This document shows, in pieces, positions 1-7,650 of a stretch of DNA of 64,000 nt. Source of the stretch: an uncultured Eubacterium sp. (GTDB lineage: Bacteria; Bacillota; Clostridia; Lachnospirales; Lachnospiraceae); assembly GCA_934320655.1 (NCBI GenBank), contig CAKRFN010000009.1, forward strand, positions 1-64,000, read 5' to 3'. A program made the position numbers and the translations under genes. The stretch's first letter is position 1; every line of letters starts with the position of its first letter. The notes under the pieces were generated by a model that was not told the DNA's origin, did no database searches, and saw only the letters and a program-made list of their open reading frames with translations.

Positions 1-634
1 GAGTAGGAGGCGGTGACTAGCCGCCGTCCTCTCACACCACCGTGCGTACCGTTCGGTACACGGCGGTTTCAATAGTTGACGTGCATAGACTGATAGGCTG
101 TGGTTAAATCATAAAAGCCCCAGTTTATCAGTCTTTCTTTTGTTAATGCTCTTTTGACCGCACCTGTATTTGCCATTCTCCAATAGGCTTTTCTGCTGTA
201 GGCACCTTCACAAGCTACCCATTCCGGCATTCCCAGTCCTATCAGCTTCCGTTTTCGGGTCTTTGGCAATTTCCACTGTTTCCAGATACACATTCGTATC
301 CTTCTACACAGCCATCCATTCAGGTCTTCGATGTTGTTCTTCATGTCTGCCATACTGTAATAGTTCTGCCACCCTCGCATGTATTCTTTTATGCGTTCCA
401 TGGTTTTCACTATACTTCCGCACCTGCTCCGGGAAGTGAGCATCCGCAGGTTAGCCTTATATATGATTTCTGTTCGTCAGACCAGAGATTTGTCCGTGAG
501 TTAGTATGTTCCTCACATCCAGCTTCCTTCAGATTTCACCTCGCGATGAACACCCTTGCCTTCGACTGTATCCTTCCCACTACCGGGTGGATTCCGGACT
601 TGCACCGGTTAGAAACGTGCGCCGCCGGGCGCAC
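1..634 (-). mobile_element. Group II intron remnant with most of its reverse transcriptase deleted
   Basis: Read on the minus strand, the intron begins at 634 with GTGCGCCCGGC, a group II 5' end of the GUGYG type, and runs through domain I-like sequence. Near 430-450 it joins directly to the last part of the maturase gene. A domain V-like hairpin lies about 20-70 (CCGCCGTGTACC, GAA loop, GGTACGCACGGTGG), followed by a short domain VI-like hairpin (GGCGG/CCGCC) at 8-26. The 3' end is at or just beyond base 1. A full intron would carry about 1.3-1.6 kb of reverse transcriptase, so an internal deletion has removed it. The 5' exon is a perfect terminator-type hairpin, the usual target of group IIC introns. 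The remnant could move only with help in trans. Confidence 0.75.
69..443 (-). pseudogene. C-terminal fragment of group II intron reverse transcriptase/maturase
   Basis: The 124-residue reading frame is the tail of an intron-encoded reverse transcriptase. The maturase (GIIM) signature is visible as GWQNYYSMADM, LNGWLCRRIRMCIWKQWK and ERLINWGFYDL. The catalytic palm with YADD and the fingers are absent, against a usual length of about 420-460 residues. The frame begins where intron domain I joins the gene, so the apparent start codon is accidental. The fragment cannot make DNA but marks this as an old retroelement insertion. Confidence 0.8.
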
Positions 635-637
635 GAC

Positions 638-685
638 AAAAATACCACCATCTCAATGCACATAAGCATTGAGATGGTGGTATTT
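638..685 (-). terminator. Perfect 20-bp hairpin, terminator and intron insertion target
   Basis: Bases 640-659 and 666-685 are perfect inverted repeats (arm AAATACCACCATCTCAATGC) with a 6-nt loop. On the minus strand the stem is followed by TTTTTGTC and then, at 634, the intron start. It lies downstream of the ABC-transporter operon (798-3289) and can end its transcripts. A stem-loop plus T-run immediately 5' of the intron is the classical group IIC insertion context. Confidence 0.75.
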
Positions 686-797
686 CAATCATACTTTCGG
701 AATTCTGAATTTCCGTGACACATTCATGGGTGAAAAGGCTTATACCTAATTCTCATCTTCCTACTTCAGCCAAGATATGCTATACGGAAACCATTTT

Positions 798-962
798 TTA
801 CTTTGGAAATCCTAACCAAATTGCAAAACAAACCAATAACATTCCAATTAAAACAGCAATTATATTCCAAAGTTTATTCTTTTTGTTTTTAATACCAGAA
901 ATTCCTAAAGCAATTAAAAATATTCCAATAATCGCCGATAATACCATTATAATAAATCCCAT
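798..962 (-). CDS. Small membrane protein (54 aa) of the ABC-transporter operon
   Basis: The ATG at 962 lies two bases after the stop codon of the ATPase gene and has a GGAGG ribosome site inside the last codons of that gene, so the two are translationally coupled. The product has two hydrophobic segments, residues 2-20 and about 31-50, separated by a basic turn (GIKNKKNKL), giving a helical hairpin in the membrane. I recognise no family. As the last gene of a four-gene transporter operon it may be an accessory or immunity subunit; that is inference from position only. Confidence 0.6.
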   Translation of the reverse strand: MGFIIMVLSAIIGIFLIALGISGIKNKKNKLWNIIAVLIGMLLVCFAIWLGFPK

Positions 963-964
963 TT

Positions 965-1630
965 TTACATCCTCCGTTCAAGATGAATTATCTTTTCATG
1001 ACGATCCGCCACTTCTAGATCATGTGTAACAGTAATAATAGTAGTGTTAAAATCTTGATTCATTTTAAAAAGTAATGATATAATCCTTTCTTTGTTATCA
1101 CCATCCAAAGATGCTGTTGGCTCATCACATAAAATGAGCTGAGGTCTCATTATTACTGCCCTAGCAAAAACAACTCGAGATTTTTCACCACCAGAGCATT
1201 CAAGCGGTTTCTTTTTTAATATTGATCCAATCCCAATTCCATCAATGATACTCTCAAAATCTCCTGCTTTGCAATTTTGACCAGATTTTGCATATAACAA
1301 AGGTAATTTGATATTCTCCTCGATGGTCAAAGAATTAATTAACGCTGACTCCTGAAGAACAAAACCAATCCTTTGATTTCGCCATTCCGCTAATTGGCTT
1401 AAATTCAGATCATTAGTTTTTGTTTCAAAAAGTGTATAAGAACCGTTATAGTTCCTATCTAGCAATCCAAGAATATTTAACAAAGTTGTTTTCCCTACTC
1501 CGGATTTTCCAACAATAGCAATTTTTTCACCACAATTTACTTCAAGTTTGAAGCCATTTAGAATTGAAAGGTGTGATCTCTTATTTTTGTACACTTTTTC
1601 TTGAATAGTTAGATCGATAATTTTTTTCAT
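965..1630 (-). CDS. ABC transporter ATP-binding protein (MacB/LolD type)
   Basis: 221 residues, the usual size for a stand-alone ABC ATPase. Walker A is GKSGVGKT at 41-48, the Q-loop glutamine is at about 93 (VLQES), the signature is CSGGEK at 145-150, Walker B with catalytic glutamate is LILCDEP at 165-171, and the switch histidine is in VTHDLEVAD. The sequence resembles ATPases that pair with FtsX-like permeases in peptide efflux or bacteriocin immunity. Its ATG overlaps the permease stop by 4 nt and its stop is followed at once by the 54-aa gene. The substrate is unknown; an antimicrobial peptide is a reasonable guess. Confidence 0.85.
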   Translation of the reverse strand: MKKIIDLTIQEKVYKNKRSHLSILNGFKLEVNCGEKIAIVGKSGVGKTTLLNILGLLDRNYNGSYTLFETKTNDLNLSQLAEWRNQRIGFVLQESALINSLTIEENIKLPLLYAKSGQNCKAGDFESIIDGIGIGSILKKKPLECSGGEKSRVVFARAVIMRPQLILCDEPTASLDGDNKERIISLLFKMNQDFNTTIITVTHDLEVADRHEKIIHLERRM

Positions 1631-2856
1631 TGTAACACCCCCAAAGAAATCGGAACTTTTTTAATTCTCCACAACATAATTTCGACAATAATCATTCCAA
1701 TAATAATATCAAAAAATAGCACTGCCCCTAAAGCTAACCAATCCATCCCTATTACACCAAATAAACCAAATGTAGAAAAAGAAGCATCCTTTCTTATCCA
1801 AGTTCCATATCTTGAATAAGCAGTTATAATAAAGAGAACTATCAAATTAGCAAAAAACAATATTCCATAATAACCATAAAAAATCTTTCGTAACCTTGAA
1901 TAGCTTAATCCAACAAATAGATTAATTGTAAAATCTTTAATCATCACACGTATACTAGCTAAGGAATTCCAGATAGTAAGACCAATTATAATCAATGTTA
2001 AAATTGTAGTTAGTATAGCTATGATTTTTAATGAACTGAAATAATATTTATTAAAATACTCAAAATTTTCTTCTTGGGTATAAAAGTTAAATTTTAAACC
2101 CAATCTATCTTGCATAACCTTACGTAAGCCTTCAATTTCATTCTTCGATGTTTGAAGAAGTATGATATCGAAGAGTCCCTGAAGTTGAAGTCCCACATTT
2201 GAATTATTGAGAAAATCTTCATTAACAGGTATCACAACCGAAAAATTATAGTACTGTTTTGAACTGAGGGAATAAAAATTGGAATGATATATATTTGGTT
2301 TTAAAATCCCCTGAACTTTTAGAATTATTTGTTTCTGAAGCACAGGATCTTCAATTTTTATCATAGAGCCTAGCGGATATGTTTCACTTAATCCTTTTCC
2401 AATCAGAACAGGGATTTCTATATCGTCATCAAAACTGTAATCAAAATCTAAGTCTTTTCCTTGTGCAATTTCAAATTGCCTATTTAACTTATAGTATTCT
2501 TCATTTAAATAAGCGAATGAAACTTTCATATCATAATCATTAGGCAATGATACAATGAACCCGTCTGTGAATAAGGCATAGCTAAGATTATTATCATTTA
2601 AATAATCATATACATTTTGTGTGTCACTTTTGTCAATATTACCCATATTCATGTCACTGTTCGGATCTAAGTTAGCTATATAATTCCCTGTTTGATTTAA
2701 ATGTTTCATCTCTTCATACCCTTGGAAAGTTGAAACAGTGGAGCGAGCTGCAATAAAAACAAGGTAATCACTCAGAAAAAGCAACAAAAATACACTAAAT
2801 ACAATTAACAACTTTCTCAAAAAAATCTTTGTTATAAAAAACTTAAAAATTTTCAA
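1627..2856 (-). CDS. ABC transporter permease, FtsX-like, large subunit
   Basis: 409 residues. There is a membrane segment at about 14-36, then an extracytoplasmic domain of roughly 230 residues, then three hydrophobic segments at about 278-300, 325-347 and 370-398. This 1+3 layout is that of FtsX/MacB-like permeases working with a LolD-type ATPase. It overlaps the preceding small permease gene by 14 nt and the ATPase gene by 4 nt, so all are co-translated. The large outside domain suggests substrate capture at the cell surface, as in bacteriocin-resistance transporters. Base composition is much more AT-rich than the conjugation genes to the right, a sign of separate origin. Confidence 0.7.
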   Translation of the reverse strand: MKIFKFFITKIFLRKLLIVFSVFLLLFLSDYLVFIAARSTVSTFQGYEEMKHLNQTGNYIANLDPNSDMNMGNIDKSDTQNVYDYLNDNNLSYALFTDGFIVSLPNDYDMKVSFAYLNEEYYKLNRQFEIAQGKDLDFDYSFDDDIEIPVLIGKGLSETYPLGSMIKIEDPVLQKQIILKVQGILKPNIYHSNFYSLSSKQYYNFSVVIPVNEDFLNNSNVGLQLQGLFDIILLQTSKNEIEGLRKVMQDRLGLKFNFYTQEENFEYFNKYYFSSLKIIAILTTILTLIIIGLTIWNSLASIRVMIKDFTINLFVGLSYSRLRKIFYGYYGILFFANLIVLFIITAYSRYGTWIRKDASFSTFGLFGVIGMDWLALGAVLFFDIIIGMIIVEIMLWRIKKVPISLGVLQ

Positions 2857-3289
2857 CCTTGCTCACCATCCTTGAACTAATTAGTATATAAACTACAAAA
2901 ATGCCAGATAAATAAATGTTATTAGTTAAGCCTATGCCTAATATAGCATTTATTATCATTGATATAACAAAGGCACTCCCTAATATTATCAAACATTCAA
3001 AAATATACCTAAGAATAGCGGACTGTATTGTATCACCTACAAGAATTCTACAATATATCTCCACTTTTTTTCTGTTCAGCATTTGATAATGCTCAACTAT
3101 TACTATAAATGTCAATAACAACATAATCAAAGTTTGATAGTCATAAAATTGCTTTAAAAAAGTTTGTAGAAGATGAGAGTCTATACTTAAAGTTTTTGCA
3201 TAATCAAACATTACATTAAAGCCAAAACAAAGTACATAGAAACTCAACAATTCAAATCTATCAATAAACCTAAACAGAGATTTCTTCAT
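2843..3289 (-). CDS. Small integral membrane subunit of the ABC transporter
   Basis: 148 residues with four hydrophobic stretches, about 14-30, 52-66, 93-114 and 118-138. It starts at ATG with a GGAGG site seven bases upstream and is first in the tight operon 3289-798. I do not recognise a named family. Position and overlap with the FtsX-like gene argue that it is a membrane partner of the same transporter. It could equally be a remnant of a larger permease that has been split, since the next gene supplies a complete permease topology. Confidence 0.55.
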   Translation of the reverse strand: MKKSLFRFIDRFELLSFYVLCFGFNVMFDYAKTLSIDSHLLQTFLKQFYDYQTLIMLLLTFIVIVEHYQMLNRKKVEIYCRILVGDTIQSAILRYIFECLIILGSAFVISMIINAILGIGLTNNIYLSGIFVVYILISSRMVSKVENF

Positions 3290-3355
3290 CTAACCTCCTG
3301 CAATATCATTGTGCATAGGATAAAATATTTGCAGATGACTGCTTAAAAGTCATAG

Positions 3356-3667
3356 TTATTCTCTCACACAAGAACAGGTTACTCTGAATCTACTTGCGTT
3401 ATCCTTACTCATTACTTTCTCTGCTTGCTGCTGGTGTGCCTCAAAAGCCTCTGCCCCATACTGGAACTCTGGTTCTGTCACCATTGCAAGTTCCACAGAG
3501 TTTACAGCTTCCATGTTGTCAATGCTGCCTGTCTCCCGTTCTGCCTTATCCGTCTGGTAATGTTTCACGTCTACGGCAAACTGTTCAATCTTTTCTATGA
3601 CGGCATCCGCACAATTTAAGATACCAGATAGCTTCTTTTCTTTCATAACCTGACAGTCCTGCTTCAA
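3356..3667 (-). pseudogene. Deleted second copy of the DUF6674 gene
   Basis: The 103 residues match two separate parts of the intact DUF6674 protein at 5181-6134. The first residues (KQDCQVMKEKK) match its middle (EQDCQDIKEKL). They are joined directly to the C-terminal block, where KAERETGSIDN and EFQYGAEAFEAHQ are shared exactly. About 85 residues between the two and the whole N-terminal half are missing, and the last residues diverge after SKDNA. This is a degenerate duplicate, left by recombination between related elements or by cargo insertion at this point. It is unlikely to be functional. Confidence 0.75.
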
Positions 3668-3688
3668 CCTTCTTGATGTTCTTTTGAT

Positions 3689-4159
3689 CTATTCAAATAC
3701 ACCAGTTATTTCTCCCTGTTGAATTATATGTGTTTCAATCGCTTTCAACAAATGTTTTTTCTTTGCATTATTCTTTAAACTAATTTCACTGTCCAAAACA
3801 TAAAGTGTAAACTTATAAGCATGTTGTTTGCCTTTGGGCGGTTTCGGTCCTGCATATCTATGTCGTCCGTATCCGATTCCCTGTACAGCATTCCCTAATG
3901 AGGGAACAACTCTTCCGGCTGGTATACCGCCTTGTATTTTAGATTGCGCTGGAATGTTCCAGATCACCCAATGATTAAATATGCCAAATAAGTGATGCTT
4001 AATATCATCCATAATAATTGCTATTGTTTTAGCATCAGGAGAAAGATTGTGAATGATAAATTCTGGCGATTTGTCCTCACCCCTTCCTGTATATTTCAAT
4101 GGAAACCTTTCTCCTTCCTTTAATTCTTTACATTCAAATTGTAATTTATTGTTTTTCAT
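3689..4159 (-). CDS. PEBP (YbhB/YbcL, Raf kinase inhibitor-like) family protein
   Basis: 156 residues, the normal length of bacterial PEBP-like proteins. The family core is clear: a SPEF..HNLSPDAKTIAIIMDD strand region, FNHWVIWNIP, IP.G and the GYGRHRYAGPKPPKG ligand-pocket loop, then YKFTLYVLD. There is no signal peptide, so it should be cytosolic. Biochemical roles in bacteria are poorly defined; binding of phosphorylated or anionic ligands is known for the family. Its ATG has GAGGAGG upstream. It sits between the degenerate DUF6674 copy and a broken phosphopantetheinyl transferase, in an AT-rich cargo patch. A pathway role is not evident here. Confidence 0.85.
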   Translation of the reverse strand: MKNNKLQFECKELKEGERFPLKYTGRGEDKSPEFIIHNLSPDAKTIAIIMDDIKHHLFGIFNHWVIWNIPAQSKIQGGIPAGRVVPSLGNAVQGIGYGRHRYAGPKPPKGKQHAYKFTLYVLDSEISLKNNAKKKHLLKAIETHIIQQGEITGVFE

Positions 4160-4217
4160 TATATTGCCTCCTCGTTTAACATATTTACTTTACCCTGTTT
4201 AACATTATATAGCTAAA

Positions 4218-4394
4218 TTAACCAAGAGGAAAGTTTCCTCCACTATCAAGAATATTCACAATTATCCTCTCAACTTCTTGCATAATGCTACTTTGTTGAT
4301 TGTGACTTATCAATTTTGCATTGCATACAAGATTTATTGTAATATTCTTTTCTGGGAACACAAGAAATACAGCATTCGTGCCAACCCTATCCAT
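4218..4394 (-). pseudogene. 58-aa frame after the truncated transferase, possible condensation-domain tail
   Basis: An ATG at 4394 opens a 58-codon frame shifted by one base from the end of the phosphopantetheinyl transferase gene. The product (TNAVFLVFPEKNITINLVCN, then a helix with EVERIIVNIL) reads like the C-terminal strand and helix of an NRPS condensation or acyltransferase-like domain. It is not like the missing end of the transferase. There is no good ribosome site. It is probably the remains of a neighbouring biosynthetic gene joined here by deletion. The similarity is my impression and is weak. Confidence 0.3.
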
Positions 4395-4860
4395 TAACTT
4401 TCAGATAGCTTTCTTTCAATGTCCAAAGTTTGTAAAATTTTTCCGCAGAAATGTCCGACGGAAAACCTATTAAAGATTGCTCTAGAATAGTAAAAAATGA
4501 ACAGATCTTACTAAAAACTATTGGTCTATTAAATTCTATATCTATTCCTATCCTGCCTTTTGAAGTAGCTACAGTGACTGTACGATTTTGTGAATGCGAA
4601 ATACTAAAGTCAATATGTTCTATATCTTTAGCATATGGTTTACCAAACTGTTTTTTTGAAAAAATTATATTTGATAGTGGTAATCCTGTCATATCGGCTA
4701 TTGTTAATTGCGTTTGGCAATACCCCACCAATGATCTTCTTGTATCAGCAATATCATGATAACGCAACAGTTCTTTTTGTTTTATAATTGGTAATTTTTG
4801 AAGCACTTTCACAAACAAATCTTTTGTTTCATTTTCTTCTAGCTCTATGAGATATACCAC
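4387..4860 (-). pseudogene. 4'-phosphopantetheinyl transferase (Sfp type), 3'-truncated
   Basis: The enzyme family transfers phosphopantetheine from CoA to carrier proteins of NRPS, PKS or fatty acid synthases. The frame begins with GTG at 4860. It shows the central motif GRIGIDIEF (residues ~103-111) with metal-binding Asp and Glu, the preceding IDFSISHS motif, and the family motif KLWTLKESYLK near the end. It stops after 157 residues, right after that motif, while Sfp enzymes have about 220-240. The C-terminal lobe is missing, so activity is doubtful. No carrier-protein synthase is in the window. The patch is probably a relic of a peptide-synthesis cluster. Confidence 0.75.
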
Positions 4861-5132
4861 TATTATTTTTAATCACCCCCTATTTTTAATCATCAAACAT
4901 TTGTAAAACCTTTGTTTTTAACGCTAGATTTTTATTAAATTTCTTATCACCTCCAAAATACAAATTATTTTAAAATCATTTAACCCAATTTATTTACTTG
5001 TCTGTTGTATTAACTTAAAAACTCGAAATCCCTCAGATAATGTAAAAACATTGTATCTATAGTAATATTTTTTAATAAAAATTCAATATAACTTGCAGAA
5101 AACGGGCATTTATTACAGAAAATGACCATCAA
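4861..5132. other. AT-rich non-coding stretch
   Basis: The stretch between the truncated transferase and the terminator of the conjugation operon is very AT-rich and has no open frame of convincing length on either strand. I see poly-T/A tracts but no tRNA, clear repeat or well-spaced promoter. It may contain the promoter for the minus-strand cargo genes, but I could not fix one. Confidence 0.4.
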
Positions 5133-5178
5133 AAAAGTCCCCTTGAACCAAACCATAGTTTAATTCAAGAGGACTTTT
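5133..5178 (-). terminator. Rho-independent terminator of the long conjugation operon
   Basis: Arms 5133-5147 and 5164-5178 (AAAAGTCCCCTTGAA / TTCAAGAGGACTTTT) pair almost perfectly. On the minus strand the stem is followed by TTTTTTG. It starts three bases after the stop of the DUF6674 gene and is the first strong terminator after the run of genes that begins near 42 kb. Confidence 0.85.
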
Positions 5179-5180
5179 CT

Positions 5181-6134
5181 CTATCGGCTTTTTCCGCTTT
5201 TTACAGGTACATTCTTTGTTGTATTATCCTTAATCATTGTTTTCTCTGCTTCCTTCTGGTGCGCCTCAAAAGCCTCCGCCCCATACTGGAACTCCGGCTC
5301 TGCCACCCTTGCAAGCTCTATCGGGCTTACCGTCTCCGTGTTGTCAATGCTGCCTGTTTCTCGTTCAGCCTTATCCGTCTGGTATTGTTTCACATCTGTG
5401 GCAAGCCGTTCGGTCTTTTCTATGGCGGCATCCACACAATCCAAGATCCCGGACAACAGCTTTCTCTTTGCCTGAAAAGGCTTCTTTATCAACTCTATCT
5501 TTGAGAACTTCTTTTCCCCATATTCCTTTTCCGGTTTATCCGCAAAGGTACGGAACGTGTTGGCAATCTTCTGTCCGGCTTCCCTCATGCCTTTACCGAA
5601 AGCTTCAATCTTCCCAATGGTCTTATCCACATCTTCTATGGACTCCTGCACATTCTGGCGGATATTTTGCAGTTTCTTCTTAATCCCAAGAAACTCCGAC
5701 ACCCTGTTCAATGCCGCTTTCCCTTTCTGCTTTGCCGCTGTTACGATCTCCCCCGCCTTTGCCTTGATCTCTGCCTTGACTTCTGACAGTTTTTCTTTTA
5801 TATCCTGACAGTCCTGTTCCAGCTTACTTACTGCCCTTTTGAGAGACTGTTTCAGTCCTTTCTCTGCCTCCCGTTCCTCCATTTTATGAAGCTGGTCTTT
5901 GACCGTCACAAGTTCCTCTAAGACGGAATCCATCTTTTTCTCCATCACATCGACATACGCTGCCATCTCAAAGATTCTGTTTGCAGCCTCTTTCATATTA
6001 TTTTTGCGGAGCAGTTCAAGCAGTTCCATGATGTTCTGCTCCTTTGTAAGCTGCACATTTTCTGTCATTTCCATTTCTCTATTCCCTTTCTGCAGGGCGG
6101 TTTCCCGCCCTGCCCTTTCTTTGATTTCTTCCAC
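5181..6134 (-). CDS. DUF6674 family coiled-coil protein
   Basis: 317 residues from a GTG at 6134 that abuts the stop of the SpoVG gene. An ATG at 6074 (MEMTENVQLTKEQN) with AAAGGGAAT upstream is an equally good start and would give 297 residues. Residues ~60-180 are rich in Lys/Glu heptads (VLEELVTVKDQLHKMEERE, KLEQDCQDIKEKLSEVKAE), predicting a long coiled coil. A short amphipathic section and a conserved C-terminal block follow (KAERETGSIDN, EPEFQYGAEAFEAHQKEAEK). No enzyme motif, signal or membrane span is seen. The family occurs at the end of conjugative-element operons and has no known function. A deleted copy lies at 3356-3667. Confidence 0.7.
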   Translation of the reverse strand: MEEIKERAGRETALQKGNREMEMTENVQLTKEQNIMELLELLRKNNMKEAANRIFEMAAYVDVMEKKMDSVLEELVTVKDQLHKMEEREAEKGLKQSLKRAVSKLEQDCQDIKEKLSEVKAEIKAKAGEIVTAAKQKGKAALNRVSEFLGIKKKLQNIRQNVQESIEDVDKTIGKIEAFGKGMREAGQKIANTFRTFADKPEKEYGEKKFSKIELIKKPFQAKRKLLSGILDCVDAAIEKTERLATDVKQYQTDKAERETGSIDNTETVSPIELARVAEPEFQYGAEAFEAHQKEAEKTMIKDNTTKNVPVKSGKSR

Positions 6135-6803
6135 TTAGCGGAACGGCATCGGTTCCCCGCTGACTTTCATAAAGCCTCTGTCCTCGGTCTGCATCTGCTG
6201 CGTGGCACGTTCCTGTCCCTCCTGCATCGCCTGCTCCTTTGCCTGCTGGTAAGTTTCCAGTACCGCATTGTTGACCTTTTCCCGGAACTCCTTTGTGATT
6301 GGGAAACATACATCCCTGTACTTGTTGCCTGCCTTGTAGGACGGCATCGCCACAAACATTCCGTTCTTGCCCTGCACCACGCTCACATTCCCTATTGCAA
6401 AGCTGTCATTTAATACAATGTTGGCAAGACCTACCATATTGCTGCCCTCACGCTCAAAAGGTGTTACCCTTACCGTGAAGTCCGGCTCGTCCGGTTCGTC
6501 AGCCTCCATCTTGACCTCTGCCTTGCCTGTCTGCTCCATTTCATCATAGAGCTTTAAAATGTCCCCATACAGCTCCTCACGGAACTCCTTTGTGATCGGG
6601 TTGCATACATCCTTGTATACCGGGTTGTTGTACTCGTCCCTCTCCTTTGTGCGGAAACTGGGCATGGATACGAAATTGCCCTTGCTGCCCTCAAGCACCG
6701 CCACATTCGTGACCTTGAAGCTGTCCCCGAACACGACGGTTGCAAATGCCCTCACGCTCTTGTCCGGGTTGTTTACTGCATTTAGCTGGATTGAATATTC
6801 CAT
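6135..6803 (-). CDS. Double SpoVG-domain protein
   Basis: SpoVG is a small nucleic-acid-binding regulator (about 85-95 residues) found in sporulation and septation control. This 222-residue protein contains two copies: residues 1-~80 (SVRAFATVVFGDSFKVTNVAV, PSFRTKERDEY, KDVCNPITKEFREELY) and ~105-190 (VGLANIVLNDSFAIGNVSVV, PSYKAGNKYRDVCFPITKEF). An acidic linker joins them and a Gln/Glu tail follows. Each copy keeps the F.VTNV..V core and the ITKEFR helix. The ATG has a clean AAGGAGG site. Within an element it may bind element DNA or RNA. The tandem arrangement implies a built-in pseudo-dimer. Confidence 0.85.
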   Translation of the reverse strand: MEYSIQLNAVNNPDKSVRAFATVVFGDSFKVTNVAVLEGSKGNFVSMPSFRTKERDEYNNPVYKDVCNPITKEFREELYGDILKLYDEMEQTGKAEVKMEADEPDEPDFTVRVTPFEREGSNMVGLANIVLNDSFAIGNVSVVQGKNGMFVAMPSYKAGNKYRDVCFPITKEFREKVNNAVLETYQQAKEQAMQEGQERATQQMQTEDRGFMKVSGEPMPFR

Positions 6804-6886
6804 AAGTTCCTCCTTTTCTGTCCTTTTCAGACGATAAAATATTTTTTATCTGAACTGCCCTTCACTTCAAAAGTGTCAGGGCAGGT

Positions 6887-7276
6887 TCATTCTTCCGCTG
6901 GCAGGCTTCCACCCGGCATACGGATAAAACAGGATAATTGCCCTAACTGCCCTAAATCCAAATCTGTTTTCCCATGCAGAAAATTCGCAAGGGTTATCAG
7001 GAAACCGTCCTGTTCATAGTAAAGCCATTCGTCCTGCCCTTCCTCTTTCACGACAGTTACCGCAAAGTCGGGCAGATAGCCGCCCTCATCTTCATCATAA
7101 TTGCAGTAAATACCTTCATGCAGGTTCAGCCCCAGTTCGGGAATATGCACCTGCCACCCGCTGATGACAATCTGGTAATCCTCATCGCTTTCCATAATGT
7201 CGTCCGGCACTTCTGCAAGCTGTTCCATCTCCGCAAGGATTTCTTCCACTTCCCCCAGTCTGTATGCCTTTTTCAT
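6887..7276 (-). CDS. Uncharacterised acidic protein, paralogue of the next gene
   Basis: 129 acidic residues with no membrane segment. The block at 40-62 (SGWQVHIPELGLNLHEGIYC) matches SGIHVYLPRYGINVHEGFFC in the neighbouring 155-residue protein, and both continue with an acidic run, a V.V.(Y/K) strand and a short helix. The start ATG at 7276 has GGAGG 9 bases upstream and lies 95 nt inside the 3' end of the neighbour, in another frame. I recognise no family. Co-transcription with SpoVG, DUF6674 and sortase suggests an element housekeeping role, but nothing in the sequence shows what it is. Confidence 0.7.
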   Translation of the reverse strand: MKKAYRLGEVEEILAEMEQLAEVPDDIMESDEDYQIVISGWQVHIPELGLNLHEGIYCNYDEDEGGYLPDFAVTVVKEEGQDEWLYYEQDGFLITLANFLHGKTDLDLGQLGQLSCFIRMPGGSLPAEE

Positions 7277-7649
7277 AGACGATTTCCTCCCTGATTCCTT
7301 TTACCTCGCAAGGTTCCCGTTCCAACTGTTCCGGTGTGCATTGCCCGTCAATCCACTCATGCACCGTATCCACAAAGTTTTCTTCCGCATCATACAGATA
7401 TTCCTTATCTGTCCTGTCATAAATGACAGTCAGCATATTTTTCGGTACAAGCCGCCCCTCTTCCATGTGGCAGAAAAAACCTTCATGCACGTTAATCCCA
7501 TAGCGTGGCAGATAGACATGGATACCGCTGGTCAGCAGTATGCCGCCGTCCATTTCCGTCTGTCTGTCCGGTTCCGTTGGCTCGGCTTCACATTCCCGCA
7601 GAATATCCTCCACCATGCCAAACAGGTACTGTCTGCTGCTTTCTTCCAT
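7182..7649 (-). CDS. Uncharacterised protein, paralogue of the following gene
   Basis: 155 residues starting at ATG 7649 with GGAGGG upstream. Residues ~1-120 align with the next protein. The last ~35 residues (from about KGIREEIVYE) are read across the start of the next gene in a different frame, are low in hydrophobics and look unevolved (GGSGRNPCGDGTACRSAGRH). The stop codon may thus have been lost after duplication, leaving a 95-nt overlap. It lies between the sortase gene (1 nt away) and its paralogue. Function unknown. Confidence 0.65.
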   Translation of the reverse strand: MEESSRQYLFGMVEDILRECEAEPTEPDRQTEMDGGILLTSGIHVYLPRYGINVHEGFFCHMEEGRLVPKNMLTVIYDRTDKEYLYDAEENFVDTVHEWIDGQCTPEQLEREPCEVKGIREEIVYEKGIQTGGSGRNPCGDGTACRSAGRHYGKR

Positions 7650-7650
7650 G

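Noticed and set aside
715..1029. Plus-strand 104-codon frame over the 54-aa membrane gene
   Set aside because: The minus strand has a coupled ATG with GGAGG and a clear two-helix peptide; the plus frame lacks a ribosome site.
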